Shown here one piece after another: positions 8,904 through 16,066 of a stretch of DNA of 64,000 bases. Positions within the stretch are counted from its first letter, which is position 1. Each line of letters starts with the position of its first letter. Below the pieces are notes generated by a model. That model worked only from the letters and a program-made list of their open reading frames with translations. It did no database searches and was not told the origin of the DNA. A program made the translations under genes and the position numbers. Source of the DNA: Chitinophagaceae bacterium (GTDB lineage: Bacteria; Bacteroidota; Bacteroidia; Chitinophagales; Chitinophagaceae); contig JAFKGQ010000012.1 of NCBI GenBank assembly GCA_017307755.1, forward strand, positions 558,001 to 622,000, in the 5' to 3' direction.

Positions 8904-9962
8904 CTACAAACTATTTCGCTGGTACTGGTGTTCCGGGGCGGCAGCTGTCCGGGGCTTCAGACCAAAGGCCGTTGCTAATAATTCATAGGAGCGTAGCCGA
9001 TCTGCAAAGTGTTCGGTGAAGGTGCTGATCACCAGTTCGTCCACACCTGTTTCCTCCGCCAATGTTTCCAGCCGCTGTCTCATCTGTTGGGGAGTGCCTA
9101 CCGCCATGCGTTGTCTGTTGAATAGCACCCGCTGCCATTCCGCATCCGTATACTTTTGCTCTTTTGCCAGCTGGTAACTGGGGAACTCATCAAACCGCCC
9201 TCTTTCGAAATTGTACAACCTGTAATCCATCACGGCCTGTACTTCCTCTATTTTTTGGGGATCGTCCGAGCAGAAAGCAAAGATGCCTACACTGGCTTTG
9301 GGGGATGACAACTGTGCGGAAGGGCGGAATTTGTCTTTATAGGCCCGGATGGCGGCTGCGGCCCCGATGGGGTTGATGAACTGGGCGTAAGAGAGGGCCA
9401 TACCGAAATGAGCCGCCAGGTATGCGCTCTCTCCGCTGGAGGTTAGCATCCAAAGTTCGGGGCGGGTGTCGATGTGGGGGATGGCCCGTACTTTGCCCCC
9501 GATGGTACCTGGTGTGCTGGCGTCGGAGAGGAAGGCGTCCAGGTCTTTTATCTGCTGTATATATTCCTGTGGGTCGAATGTGTTGGATGGGTTCAGCAGC
9601 TGGGCGGTGATGCGATCTCCACCGGGAGCGCGGCCCAAACCCAGATCGATACGATGAGGGTATAAGGCTTCCAGGAGGCGGAAATTCTCCGCCACTTTCA
9701 GGGTGCTATGGTTGGGGAGCATGATGCCGCCGGAGCCCAGCCGGATATGTTTTGTCTCCGCCGCCAGACGTGAGATAAGGATCTCGGGGGCCGCCCCTGC
9801 CAGCGTAATAGTATTATGGTGTTCTGAAAGCCAATAGCGCTGATAACCAAGTTTATCGGCCAATCGCGCCAGCTGTATCGTCTCCTGTAGTGCGCCGGGT
9901 GCGTCGCTGCCATTCCGGATGGGGGTTTGGTCCAGGACGCTGAGAGTAAGTCTTATTTGCAT
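8904..9962 (-). CDS. Luciferase-like monooxygenase (LLM class flavin-dependent oxidoreductase)
   Basis: This is a single-component flavin monooxygenase of the bacterial luciferase superfamily, MsnO8/YhbW-like subgroup. Visible family sequences are LSVLDQTPIRNG at the N-terminus, the YWLSEHHN box, IRLGSGGIMLPNHSTLKVAE, RIDLGLGRAPGGD and, near the end, VDELVISTFTEH. Start: the frame is open further upstream, but the family begins at MQIRLTLSV, so the ATG at 9962 is chosen (352 residues). The substrate is unknown; members act on varied small molecules with FMNH2 and oxygen. No partner reductase is adjacent. It is divergent from the SPFH gene. Confidence 0.9.
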   Translation of the reverse strand: MQIRLTLSVLDQTPIRNGSDAPGALQETIQLARLADKLGYQRYWLSEHHNTITLAGAAPEILISRLAAETKHIRLGSGGIMLPNHSTLKVAENFRLLEALYPHRIDLGLGRAPGGDRITAQLLNPSNTFDPQEYIQQIKDLDAFLSDASTPGTIGGKVRAIPHIDTRPELWMLTSSGESAYLAAHFGMALSYAQFINPIGAAAAIRAYKDKFRPSAQLSSPKASVGIFAFCSDDPQKIEEVQAVMDYRLYNFERGRFDEFPSYQLAKEQKYTDAEWQRVLFNRQRMAVGTPQQMRQRLETLAEETGVDELVISTFTEHFADRLRSYELLATAFGLKPRTAAAPEHQYQRNSL

Positions 9963-10050
9963 GGTATACGGAATAACATCCTTTCCCGGGAAAAAGTTGA
10001 CGGCCCCGGGCGGCCAAAAAAACTTGCAGGAATCGGATTGTTGATGTACA

Positions 10051-10073
10051 TTTGATATCATAATGATATCAAA
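10051..10073. promoter_or_regulatory. Perfect palindrome upstream of the SPFH-Arc pair
   Basis: TTTGATATCAT and its exact complement flank a single central A (23 bases), and the site ends 9 bp before the SPFH start codon. Perfect symmetry and position suggest an operator, most simply for the Arc-type protein encoded two genes on. That link is an inference. Confidence 0.65.
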
Positions 10074-10082
10074 ATAATATTT

Positions 10083-10937
10083 ATGCAAACTGAAAAAATA
10101 CTCAAGCCCGGCAATGGCTATTTTGCCTTGATGATGGTCGTAGCCCTGTTCATTGTCATGATCCTGTTCTATTCGAGTGGGCAGGCGGGGTGGGGGGTGA
10201 TCATGACCATTGTGTTTATCTTCATCTCCAAGGGGCTTGTTATTGTCAATCCTAACTTCGGTGCGATACTTATCCTGTTTGGCCAGTATGAAGGCAGCAT
10301 CAAGGAGAGCGGTCTGTTCTGGATCAACCCGCTTTATAAGCGGGTTTCCGTATCATTGCGCGCCCGTAATTTCGAGAGTGATAAGGTAAAGGTCAATGAC
10401 AAGATGGGTAATCCTATCCTGATCAGTGTCATTCTCGTGTGGAAGGTGCAGGATACATTCAAATCTTTTTTTGAAGTGGACAATTATGAGAAGTTCATCA
10501 TGACGCAGACGGATTCTGCCGTGCGTAAGCTGGCGGCCTCTTATCCTTATGACCATTTTGAGGATGAGCGGGCTGCCGTCACACTCAGCACAGACTTTGA
10601 CGAGGTGAACCGGTCGTTGGAGAAGGAGATATCGGAGAGACTGGTGATCTCGGGTATTGAAGTCGTGGAGGCGCGCATATCTCATCTGGCATATGCGCCG
10701 GAGATCGCTCATTCCATGTTGAGAAGACAGCAGGCTTCGGCGGTGGTTGCTGCCAGGCACAAAATTGTGGAGGGCGCCGTCAGTATGGTGGAAAGCGCAT
10801 TACATTTGTTGTCTACCAAACAGATCATCGACCTGGATGAGGATAAGAAGGCTGCGATGGTGAGCAATCTGATGGTGGTGTTATGCGGCGACCGTGAGAG
10901 TCAGCCGGTGGTGAATACGGGGACATTAAATCAGTAA
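10083..10937 (+). CDS. SPFH (stomatin/prohibitin) domain membrane protein
   Basis: A 284-residue SPFH/band 7 protein. Two hydrophobic segments lie at the N-terminus (about 12-28 and 33-52), followed by the SPFH domain (VNPNFGAILILFGQYEG ... LRARNFESDKVKVNDKMGNPILISVILVWKVQDT), a helical coiled region (about 180-250) with a stomatin-like EARISHLAYAPEIAHSMLRRQQA box, and a short tail. Members form large membrane rings or microdomains and often shield or recruit proteases. It is followed after 4 bp by an Arc-type DNA-binding protein, and a perfect palindrome sits just before it. This pairing is recurrent in bacteria as far as I recall. Its role is unsettled. Confidence 0.92.
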   Translation: MQTEKILKPGNGYFALMMVVALFIVMILFYSSGQAGWGVIMTIVFIFISKGLVIVNPNFGAILILFGQYEGSIKESGLFWINPLYKRVSVSLRARNFESDKVKVNDKMGNPILISVILVWKVQDTFKSFFEVDNYEKFIMTQTDSAVRKLAASYPYDHFEDERAAVTLSTDFDEVNRSLEKEISERLVISGIEVVEARISHLAYAPEIAHSMLRRQQASAVVAARHKIVEGAVSMVESALHLLSTKQIIDLDEDKKAAMVSNLMVVLCGDRESQPVVNTGTLNQ

Positions 10938-10941
10938 ATGG

Positions 10942-11139
10942 ATGGCAGAAAAAAAGTCTTTTGCTTTACGGATAGATGCCGATACCATGAAGGCTATCGA
11001 GAAATGGGCCGCGGATGAATTTCGCAGCGTCAATGGTCAGATAGAATGGATGCTGCATCATTCTCTTCGTCAGGCGGGAAGGCTAAAAGATAAAAAAGAA
11101 AAAGATAAGACTGATCCGCCGGACCGGTCATCTTTTTAA
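10942..11139 (+). CDS. Arc-family ribbon-helix-helix DNA-binding protein
   Basis: A 65-residue protein. FALRIDADTMKAIEKWA is the DNA-contacting beta strand and first helix of an Arc/MetJ-type ribbon-helix-helix domain, and FRSVNGQIEWMLHHSLRQAG is the second helix. A Lys/Asp-rich tail follows. The start is the ATG at 10942, 4 bp behind the SPFH stop; the ATG at 10938 is in another frame. It probably represses its own operon by binding the palindrome at 10051. Its 3' end overlaps the convergent coiled-coil gene by 12 bp. Confidence 0.88.
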   Translation: MAEKKSFALRIDADTMKAIEKWAADEFRSVNGQIEWMLHHSLRQAGRLKDKKEKDKTDPPDRSSF

Positions 11140-11682
11140 GAACATCAGCAACAGCCCAAATGTGGCAGCAACTTGTCCGACCCAGAAGATGAACATCCAT
11201 CTAATGGTTTCTGCTTTGGTGTCGCTCATTTTTACACGGAGATCATTAATGTCCGTCTTCGTGGATGACTTAAGGTTGTCAAGATCAGCCTTCGTGGATA
11301 ACCTAAGGTTGTCAATATCAGCCTTCGTGGATGACTTAAGGTTGTCAAGATCAGCCTTCGTGGATAACCTAAGGTTGTCAATATCAGCCTTCGTGGATGA
11401 CTTAAGGTTGTCAAGATCAACCTTCGTGGATAACCTAAGGTTGTCAATATCAGCCTTCGTGTCTGATCTAAGGGTTTCAATGGCCAATCTTAAATCTGCG
11501 ATGTCAGCCTTGGTTGCCAACCGAAGATCATCGATATCTTTCTTGGTCGCCAATATTTTAGTCTGATCTTCCAATTCTTCTTTTATTTTACCATTAATAT
11601 AGGAACAAAGGTTTTCGGCAGTCTCTTTTCCCATGCCTTTCGTCAGTTGCTCGTATAGTTGGGTAACAGAAATCGTGTGCAT
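11128..11682 (-). CDS. DUF1640-like coiled-coil protein with hendecad repeats and C-terminal membrane anchor
   Basis: A 184-residue protein. A short N-terminal domain (ISVTQLYEQLTKGMGKETAENLCSY) is followed by about 100 residues of 11-residue repeats (TKADIDNLRLS and TKADLDNLKSS alternating), then a single membrane helix near the end (WMFIFWVGQVAATFGLLLMFL). This order matches the DUF1640/CCDC90-like family, which form long parallel coiled coils on a membrane anchor. The 11-residue period is a hendecad, giving a straight or slightly right-handed coil. The repeats are nearly identical at DNA level, so their number may vary between strains. Function is unknown. Confidence 0.75.
   Translation of the reverse strand: MHTISVTQLYEQLTKGMGKETAENLCSYINGKIKEELEDQTKILATKKDIDDLRLATKADIADLRLAIETLRSDTKADIDNLRLSTKVDLDNLKSSTKADIDNLRLSTKADLDNLKSSTKADIDNLRLSTKADLDNLKSSTKTDINDLRVKMSDTKAETIRWMFIFWVGQVAATFGLLLMFLKR
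11258..11455. repeat. Three near-identical 66-bp tandem repeats inside the coiled-coil gene
   Basis: Each 66-bp unit consists of two related 33-bp halves (beginning TTCGTGGATGACTTAAGG and TTCGTGGATAACCTAAGG). Three copies run from 11258 to 11455 with only one visible base change. Degenerate 33-bp units continue on both sides. The period is a multiple of 3, so gain or loss of a unit keeps the frame. Confidence 0.92.
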
Positions 11683-11757
11683 ATATCCTCCTCTTCTCTT
11701 GAAAATTACAATAATTGAATTGCCTTTTTTTAGTTACATATTCCATCCTTAAACTAG

Positions 11758-11786
11758 TTTAATCTCAAAAAATACTTATAACTTTG
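11758..11786 (+). promoter_or_regulatory. Bacteroidota-type promoter for the metal-uptake group
   Basis: A TAACTTTG box (11779-11786, a perfect TAnnTTTG) has a TTTA element 17 bp upstream. The box covers the TTG at 11784, so that codon cannot be the start of the next gene. The GTG at 11793 would leave almost no leader. Confidence 0.55.
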
Positions 11787-11792
11787 CACCCG

Positions 11793-12167
11793 GTGATAAA
11801 GTATCCAGTCACAATACTACTGATCCTGCTGATCGCCGTACAAACCTTCAGCAAATGGTGCCTGATCGTCGAATACCAGGTCAATAAGGATTTTATCGCC
11901 AAAAACCTTTGTATCAACCGCGCAGAGCCCTTAAGCTGCTGTAAAGGGAAATGTTACCTCAATAAGAAAATGGCCAGCGACGAATCGCAGCAGCAGTCCC
12001 CAGGTAAAAGTGGGCAAAGGGATGAGACGCCCTTGCAATTATTCCTTCAGAAAAATATAGTTCCACAACCTTCCCTTACAGAGATCATCTGTGTTCACGC
12101 TGCTCGTTATATCGAACCCTCTACACAGGACTATTCTCTCTCTCAATATCACCCTCCACAAATTTAA
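11793..12167 (+). CDS. Small Cys-rich membrane protein upstream of a TonB receptor
   Basis: A protein of about 124 residues with an N-terminal hydrophobic helix (VTILLILLIAVQTF), then SKWCLIVEYQVNKDFIAKNLCINR, a compact Cys cluster (SCCKGKCYLNKKM) and a polar tail containing one His and one Cys. The C-x-x-x-KCYL pattern recurs in small Bacteroidota proteins next to TonB-dependent receptors (from memory, not checked), which suggests metal binding, perhaps copper or iron. The GTG at 11793 is preferred to the TTG at 11784 because a promoter box covers the latter. The TonB receptor starts about 110 bp downstream on the same strand. Confidence 0.65.
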   Translation: MIKYPVTILLILLIAVQTFSKWCLIVEYQVNKDFIAKNLCINRAEPLSCCKGKCYLNKKMASDESQQQSPGKSGQRDETPLQLFLQKNIVPQPSLTEIICVHAARYIEPSTQDYSLSQYHPPQI

Positions 12168-12218
12168 AGCCCTTCATATACCCTTTCCAAATCAAATTTC
12201 TGTTTTTAGGCCCAAATG

Positions 12219-12238
12219 AGGTTGATAGTTGTCAACCT
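12219..12238. promoter_or_regulatory. Inverted repeat between the Cys-rich gene and the TonB receptor
   Basis: AGGTTGA (12219-12225) and TCAACCT (12232-12238) are exact complements around 6 bases, 37 bp before the receptor start. It could be an operator or a small mRNA hairpin. No T-run follows, so it is not a standard terminator. Confidence 0.4.
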
Positions 12239-12275
12239 TGAAACGCCTATCTATTCCAGTTTTTAACCAACGTTA

Positions 12276-14384
12276 ATGAGAAAGTATTACACAGCAGGCC
12301 TGACGGCCTGGCTGATCCTGCATGCCTGTGCATCATTTTCACAGCAGGGCGTGCAGGGGGCTCAGTCAGACACGGTCACTGCCGCATCCTATAATTTATT
12401 ACAACAGCTGATCGTCTCGGGTAATCGCACCTTACAGAAAAGAACGGAAGCGCCCATTGCCATCAGCATACTCAGTGCACAAACGATCAGGGACGCCAAA
12501 GCCAATCAATTGGACCAACTGCTGAACAAGGTCACCGGCGTATTTATGGTAGACCTTGGTAACGAGCAGCATGAAATGAGCATCCGCATGCCCATGAGCA
12601 CACAAAGCCTCTTCCTCTATCTGGAGGATGGCCTTCCCATCCGCACCACCGGTATCTATAATCACAATGCGCTATTGGAGATGAACATGGCAGCTACGCG
12701 GCAGATGGAGGTCATCAGGGGGCCGGCCTCTTCCCTTTATGGAGCGGAAGCCATCGGGGGCGCCGTCAATGTCATCACACAGACGCCTCCTGCCGCATCG
12801 AATGGATATGTCGGTGTGCAGGGGAACAACAATGGTTATCGACGGGCTGATGGTCAGGTCGGACTTCATTTGGGCAAATGGGGTGTCGTTGCCAGCGGGT
12901 ATTACGCACGCCGGACCGATGGCCCTATTCAGTACAGCGATTTTCACAAGACGGCCGTCACACTCCGGGCGGACTACAAAGCCAGCGACAGGCTTACCTG
13001 GAGCAACAGTCTCACCTATGTCAATTATTACAGCGATATGTACGGATCGCTGGACAGCGCACATTTTGCGCAGAAGAACTATAACACGCCTTATTCCTTT
13101 ACGTACAGGAAGGTTCGTTCACTGCGGGTGAAGACCCAACTGGATTACCAGTGGAATGACAATGGTTCGACAAAGCTGGTGCTGGCTTACCGGGACAATA
13201 GCATCGGGCAGAACCCATCCTATTATATCAGGAATAACCAGACCAATCCTCTTCTTGCCGACGGACAGATCAACAACAGCTCGTTCCACAGCTATCTGGC
13301 ATTGGTGCAGCATCAGCAGAAGTTGAAATGGCTGGGCAGCAAGCTCATTGCCGGGGTCAGTGCGGACGTCAGCCCCAGCACCTATGTTGCCAACTATATC
13401 CGTATACAACGTGACGGCAAAGGCAATTACCTGAACTATACGCCGACGGATTCCCTGTTGAGCAATTACGCCACGGGGATCACCAATCTGGCTTCTTATG
13501 TACATTATGAGTTGACGCCTTTCAATGGACTGCGGGTGGTGGCTGCCTTGCGGTATGATCTTTACCATTATAACTTCCGCAACCATCTGCCGCCTTCCGC
13601 CTCCACAGGGTCTGCCGATACCCGGAATGATTTCCGGCGGGCGACGCCAAAGCTGGGGCTTACCTATAACTACAGGAACGTAGGTTTCTATGTCAACTAT
13701 AGCCAGGGATATGTACCGCCCCAGGTGACTGAGTTGTATAATGGCGTAAAAGTACCGTATCTGCAGCCACAGATCTTTTACAATTATGAGGCGGGAGGCT
13801 GGCTTTCGCTGTTGAAGGGCAAGCTGTATGCAGACTGGAGTATCTACAGGCTGAACGGGACCAACCAGATCATTTCCGTCAAACAACCGGACGGAACATT
13901 CCTCAATCAGAATGCAGGCAAGACGCGGCATGAAGGCATCGAGTATGGCGTCACATACAGACCTTCGGATGAATGGAGTCTGCGGGTCGGCGCCAGCAAT
14001 GCGGATCATGTATTCGTTGTGCAATATGAAAGCGGTAAGAATTACAGTGGCAACCAGATGTCGGCCGCGCCTCGTTTTATCGGCAATGCAGAGGTCACCT
14101 GGCGACCCCATTTCCTAAAAGGGCTCAGACTGTCTGTCGAGGGGCAGCACCTGGGCAAGTATTGGATGGACAACGCCAATACAAAACAGTACAAGGGATT
14201 TGACATCGTCAATTTCCGGACGGGTTATCAGTATGGCCCTTGCGAAATATGGGTCAACGCCTTGAACGCGTTTAACGAGTATTATGCTTCACTGGCCAGC
14301 AAATCATCCTATGGGTACAGCTACAATCTGGGTAACCCGAGAGAGGTCACCATTGGATTAGCCTGGCATTTTGGAAAACTGTAA
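12276..14384 (+). CDS. TonB-dependent outer-membrane receptor
   Basis: A 702-residue receptor. Signal peptide (ending ASFSQQ), a TonB-box-like stretch (QLIVSGNRTLQKRTEAPIAISIL), plug domain (about 55-165; RQMEVIRGPASSLYGAEAIGGAVNVIT) and a 22-strand-type barrel ending in an aromatic C-terminus (VTIGLAWHFGKL). It has no carboxypeptidase-like or SusC features, so a siderophore, haem or metal ligand fits better than a glycan. It sits between the Cys-rich protein and a PepSY protein, and overall this looks like a metal or siderophore uptake operon. The specific ligand cannot be read from the sequence. Confidence 0.93.
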   Translation: MRKYYTAGLTAWLILHACASFSQQGVQGAQSDTVTAASYNLLQQLIVSGNRTLQKRTEAPIAISILSAQTIRDAKANQLDQLLNKVTGVFMVDLGNEQHEMSIRMPMSTQSLFLYLEDGLPIRTTGIYNHNALLEMNMAATRQMEVIRGPASSLYGAEAIGGAVNVITQTPPAASNGYVGVQGNNNGYRRADGQVGLHLGKWGVVASGYYARRTDGPIQYSDFHKTAVTLRADYKASDRLTWSNSLTYVNYYSDMYGSLDSAHFAQKNYNTPYSFTYRKVRSLRVKTQLDYQWNDNGSTKLVLAYRDNSIGQNPSYYIRNNQTNPLLADGQINNSSFHSYLALVQHQQKLKWLGSKLIAGVSADVSPSTYVANYIRIQRDGKGNYLNYTPTDSLLSNYATGITNLASYVHYELTPFNGLRVVAALRYDLYHYNFRNHLPPSASTGSADTRNDFRRATPKLGLTYNYRNVGFYVNYSQGYVPPQVTELYNGVKVPYLQPQIFYNYEAGGWLSLLKGKLYADWSIYRLNGTNQIISVKQPDGTFLNQNAGKTRHEGIEYGVTYRPSDEWSLRVGASNADHVFVVQYESGKNYSGNQMSAAPRFIGNAEVTWRPHFLKGLRLSVEGQHLGKYWMDNANTKQYKGFDIVNFRTGYQYGPCEIWVNALNAFNEYYASLASKSSYGYSYNLGNPREVTIGLAWHFGKL

Positions 14385-14389
14385 AGATC

Positions 14390-16066
14390 ATGCGAAAAAA
14401 AATATATCAGCTGCATCGCCGTCTGTCCATCATCATCGCCATTCCCGTGCTGCTATGGGCGATCAGCGGCTTTATGCATCCTATCATGACCAATATCCGT
14501 CCTGCTATTGCCACGCAGGGCATTCTGTCTGTACCTGTCGATCCTACGCGGATACATATTTCCCTGGCGGATGCGCTACGGAAGCATCATATAGACAGTT
14601 GTTTGAACTTCCGGCTGGTGCATATCGATACCAATTGGTTCTACCAGGTGCAGCTTGCCGGAGCGGGTGGGAATGCGGTCCCCGGAAGCGCGGGCGCACC
14701 TATCTATATCAGCTGCACCAACGGGAATGTGCTGACGGCGGGGGATTGGTTATATGCGCAATATCTGGCGCGGCAGTTTTTGGAGGGGCCAATGGAGGGG
14801 ATGCGGGCGAAGCCCGGAGAGGTGCGGGTCATACCCGTATCTCTCGCGGGGTCGGGTACGCACGACTGTTGCGGGGCTGCCACCGAGACGGTGCTCAATC
14901 CTGTTAAAGGCGCTAAGGTCACCAATGTATCCATGGTGCATGCTTATGATAAAGAGTATAAGAGTATCAACCGGCTGCTGCCTGTCTACCGGGTATCTTT
15001 TGATCGACCTGACGGCATCCGCGTGTATGTAGAAACCACCCAGGACAGGTTTTCCTTTGCCATGGACAACCGCCGGGCTGTGTTTGACGAGATATTCCGG
15101 ATCTTCCATACCTGGGGGTGGCTGGATTTTCTTGGCAAAGGGCGGCTGGCCGTGGAGATGCTGGTGGCGTTGACGGCCTTATTCACCACCGTATTGGGTA
15201 TTTATATCTTTTTTACCACGCGGGGTCCGCGGGTTGCCCGCAATGGTATGGTAAAGGCCCGGCGCAATCATCGCTATACCGCCATTGTTGCTGCGTTATT
15301 CACCCTGATGTGGACCTTTAGCGGGAGTTTTCATGCTTTTTCCAAATTAAGGGATGATGCGCGGGACGAATATTTCGTTGCCGCTCATTTTGCATCCGAC
15401 GTGACGGGCTTTGATTTGACGCGTCTGCAGGGAGTGTGTCCCCGGCCTGTCACAAATATTAGCCTGGTCGGGATGGATGGGGCTGCCTATTGGAGGGTGA
15501 CTATGTTGCCGGAGAAGACGGCGACGCATAAGGACCTGATGAAGGATCGCGGGGCTGTCCTGTCGCCGGTGGCGTATGTCCGTACTACGGACTATTCGGT
15601 GATAGCGGATGGCGACAAACACTATGCGGCGTGGATGGCTACCCAGTTCAGTCGCCGGCCAGCCGGGGAGATCCGGTCGGTGAGTCCGGTGACGGCCTTT
15701 GGGGACGAGTATAATTTTACAGACAAACGTCTGCCTGTGTGGAAGGTGAGCTATGACGCCGGCGGGCATGAGCGATGGTATGTGGAGACGTGTTCAGGCC
15801 GGCTGTCTTCCAAAGTAGATGACAGGATGGTGGTGGAAGGGTATAGCTTTTCGGTATTCCACAAACATCATTTTATGGATTGGGGCGGTAAGACCGCCAG
15901 GGACGCCAGTACCATGTTCTGGGTATTGATGCAGGTGATATTAGTGATGATAGGGTTGATACTCTGGTTCCGGCGAAAAAGGTCACTCCGTCCTCAGGCT
16001 GGCGACCGGGTTCTCTCTGGAAGCCCGGTAGGTCTGGGAAAAGATGACCAGCAGACCAATGGATAG
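14390..16066 (+). CDS. PepSY-associated transmembrane protein
   Basis: A 558-residue inner-membrane protein with four membrane helices (about 13-32, 255-277, 297-318 and 500-522) and two large periplasmic PepSY-like regions. It begins YQLHRRLSIIIAIPVLLWAISGFMHP, the hallmark of PepSY-TM proteins, many of which act as ferric-siderophore or cupric reductases beside TonB receptors. It follows the receptor by 5 bp, so it is in the same operon. The last 28 codons overlap the end of the convergent FtsX gene by 84 bp; the tail after WFRRKRS is basic and looks like read-through of a lost stop. Confidence 0.88.
   Translation: MRKKIYQLHRRLSIIIAIPVLLWAISGFMHPIMTNIRPAIATQGILSVPVDPTRIHISLADALRKHHIDSCLNFRLVHIDTNWFYQVQLAGAGGNAVPGSAGAPIYISCTNGNVLTAGDWLYAQYLARQFLEGPMEGMRAKPGEVRVIPVSLAGSGTHDCCGAATETVLNPVKGAKVTNVSMVHAYDKEYKSINRLLPVYRVSFDRPDGIRVYVETTQDRFSFAMDNRRAVFDEIFRIFHTWGWLDFLGKGRLAVEMLVALTALFTTVLGIYIFFTTRGPRVARNGMVKARRNHRYTAIVAALFTLMWTFSGSFHAFSKLRDDARDEYFVAAHFASDVTGFDLTRLQGVCPRPVTNISLVGMDGAAYWRVTMLPEKTATHKDLMKDRGAVLSPVAYVRTTDYSVIADGDKHYAAWMATQFSRRPAGEIRSVSPVTAFGDEYNFTDKRLPVWKVSYDAGGHERWYVETCSGRLSSKVDDRMVVEGYSFSVFHKHHFMDWGGKTARDASTMFWVLMQVILVMIGLILWFRRKRSLRPQAGDRVLSGSPVGLGKDDQQTNG

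Noticed and set aside
11258-11455. Tandem repeats as a CRISPR array
   Set aside because: The units are contiguous without unique spacers and encode a coiled coil in frame.
11162-11566. Plus-strand frame through the tandem repeats (FVDDLRLS units)
   Set aside because: It is the antisense of the coiled-coil gene, which has a proper membrane anchor, N-terminal domain and family match.
13119-14111. 330-codon minus-strand frame
   Set aside because: Antisense to the barrel of the first TonB receptor; no domain or signal sequence.
14371-14907. 178-codon plus-strand frame at the start of the PepSY gene
   Set aside because: Shifted frame of the PepSY gene; His/Tyr-rich nonsense product.
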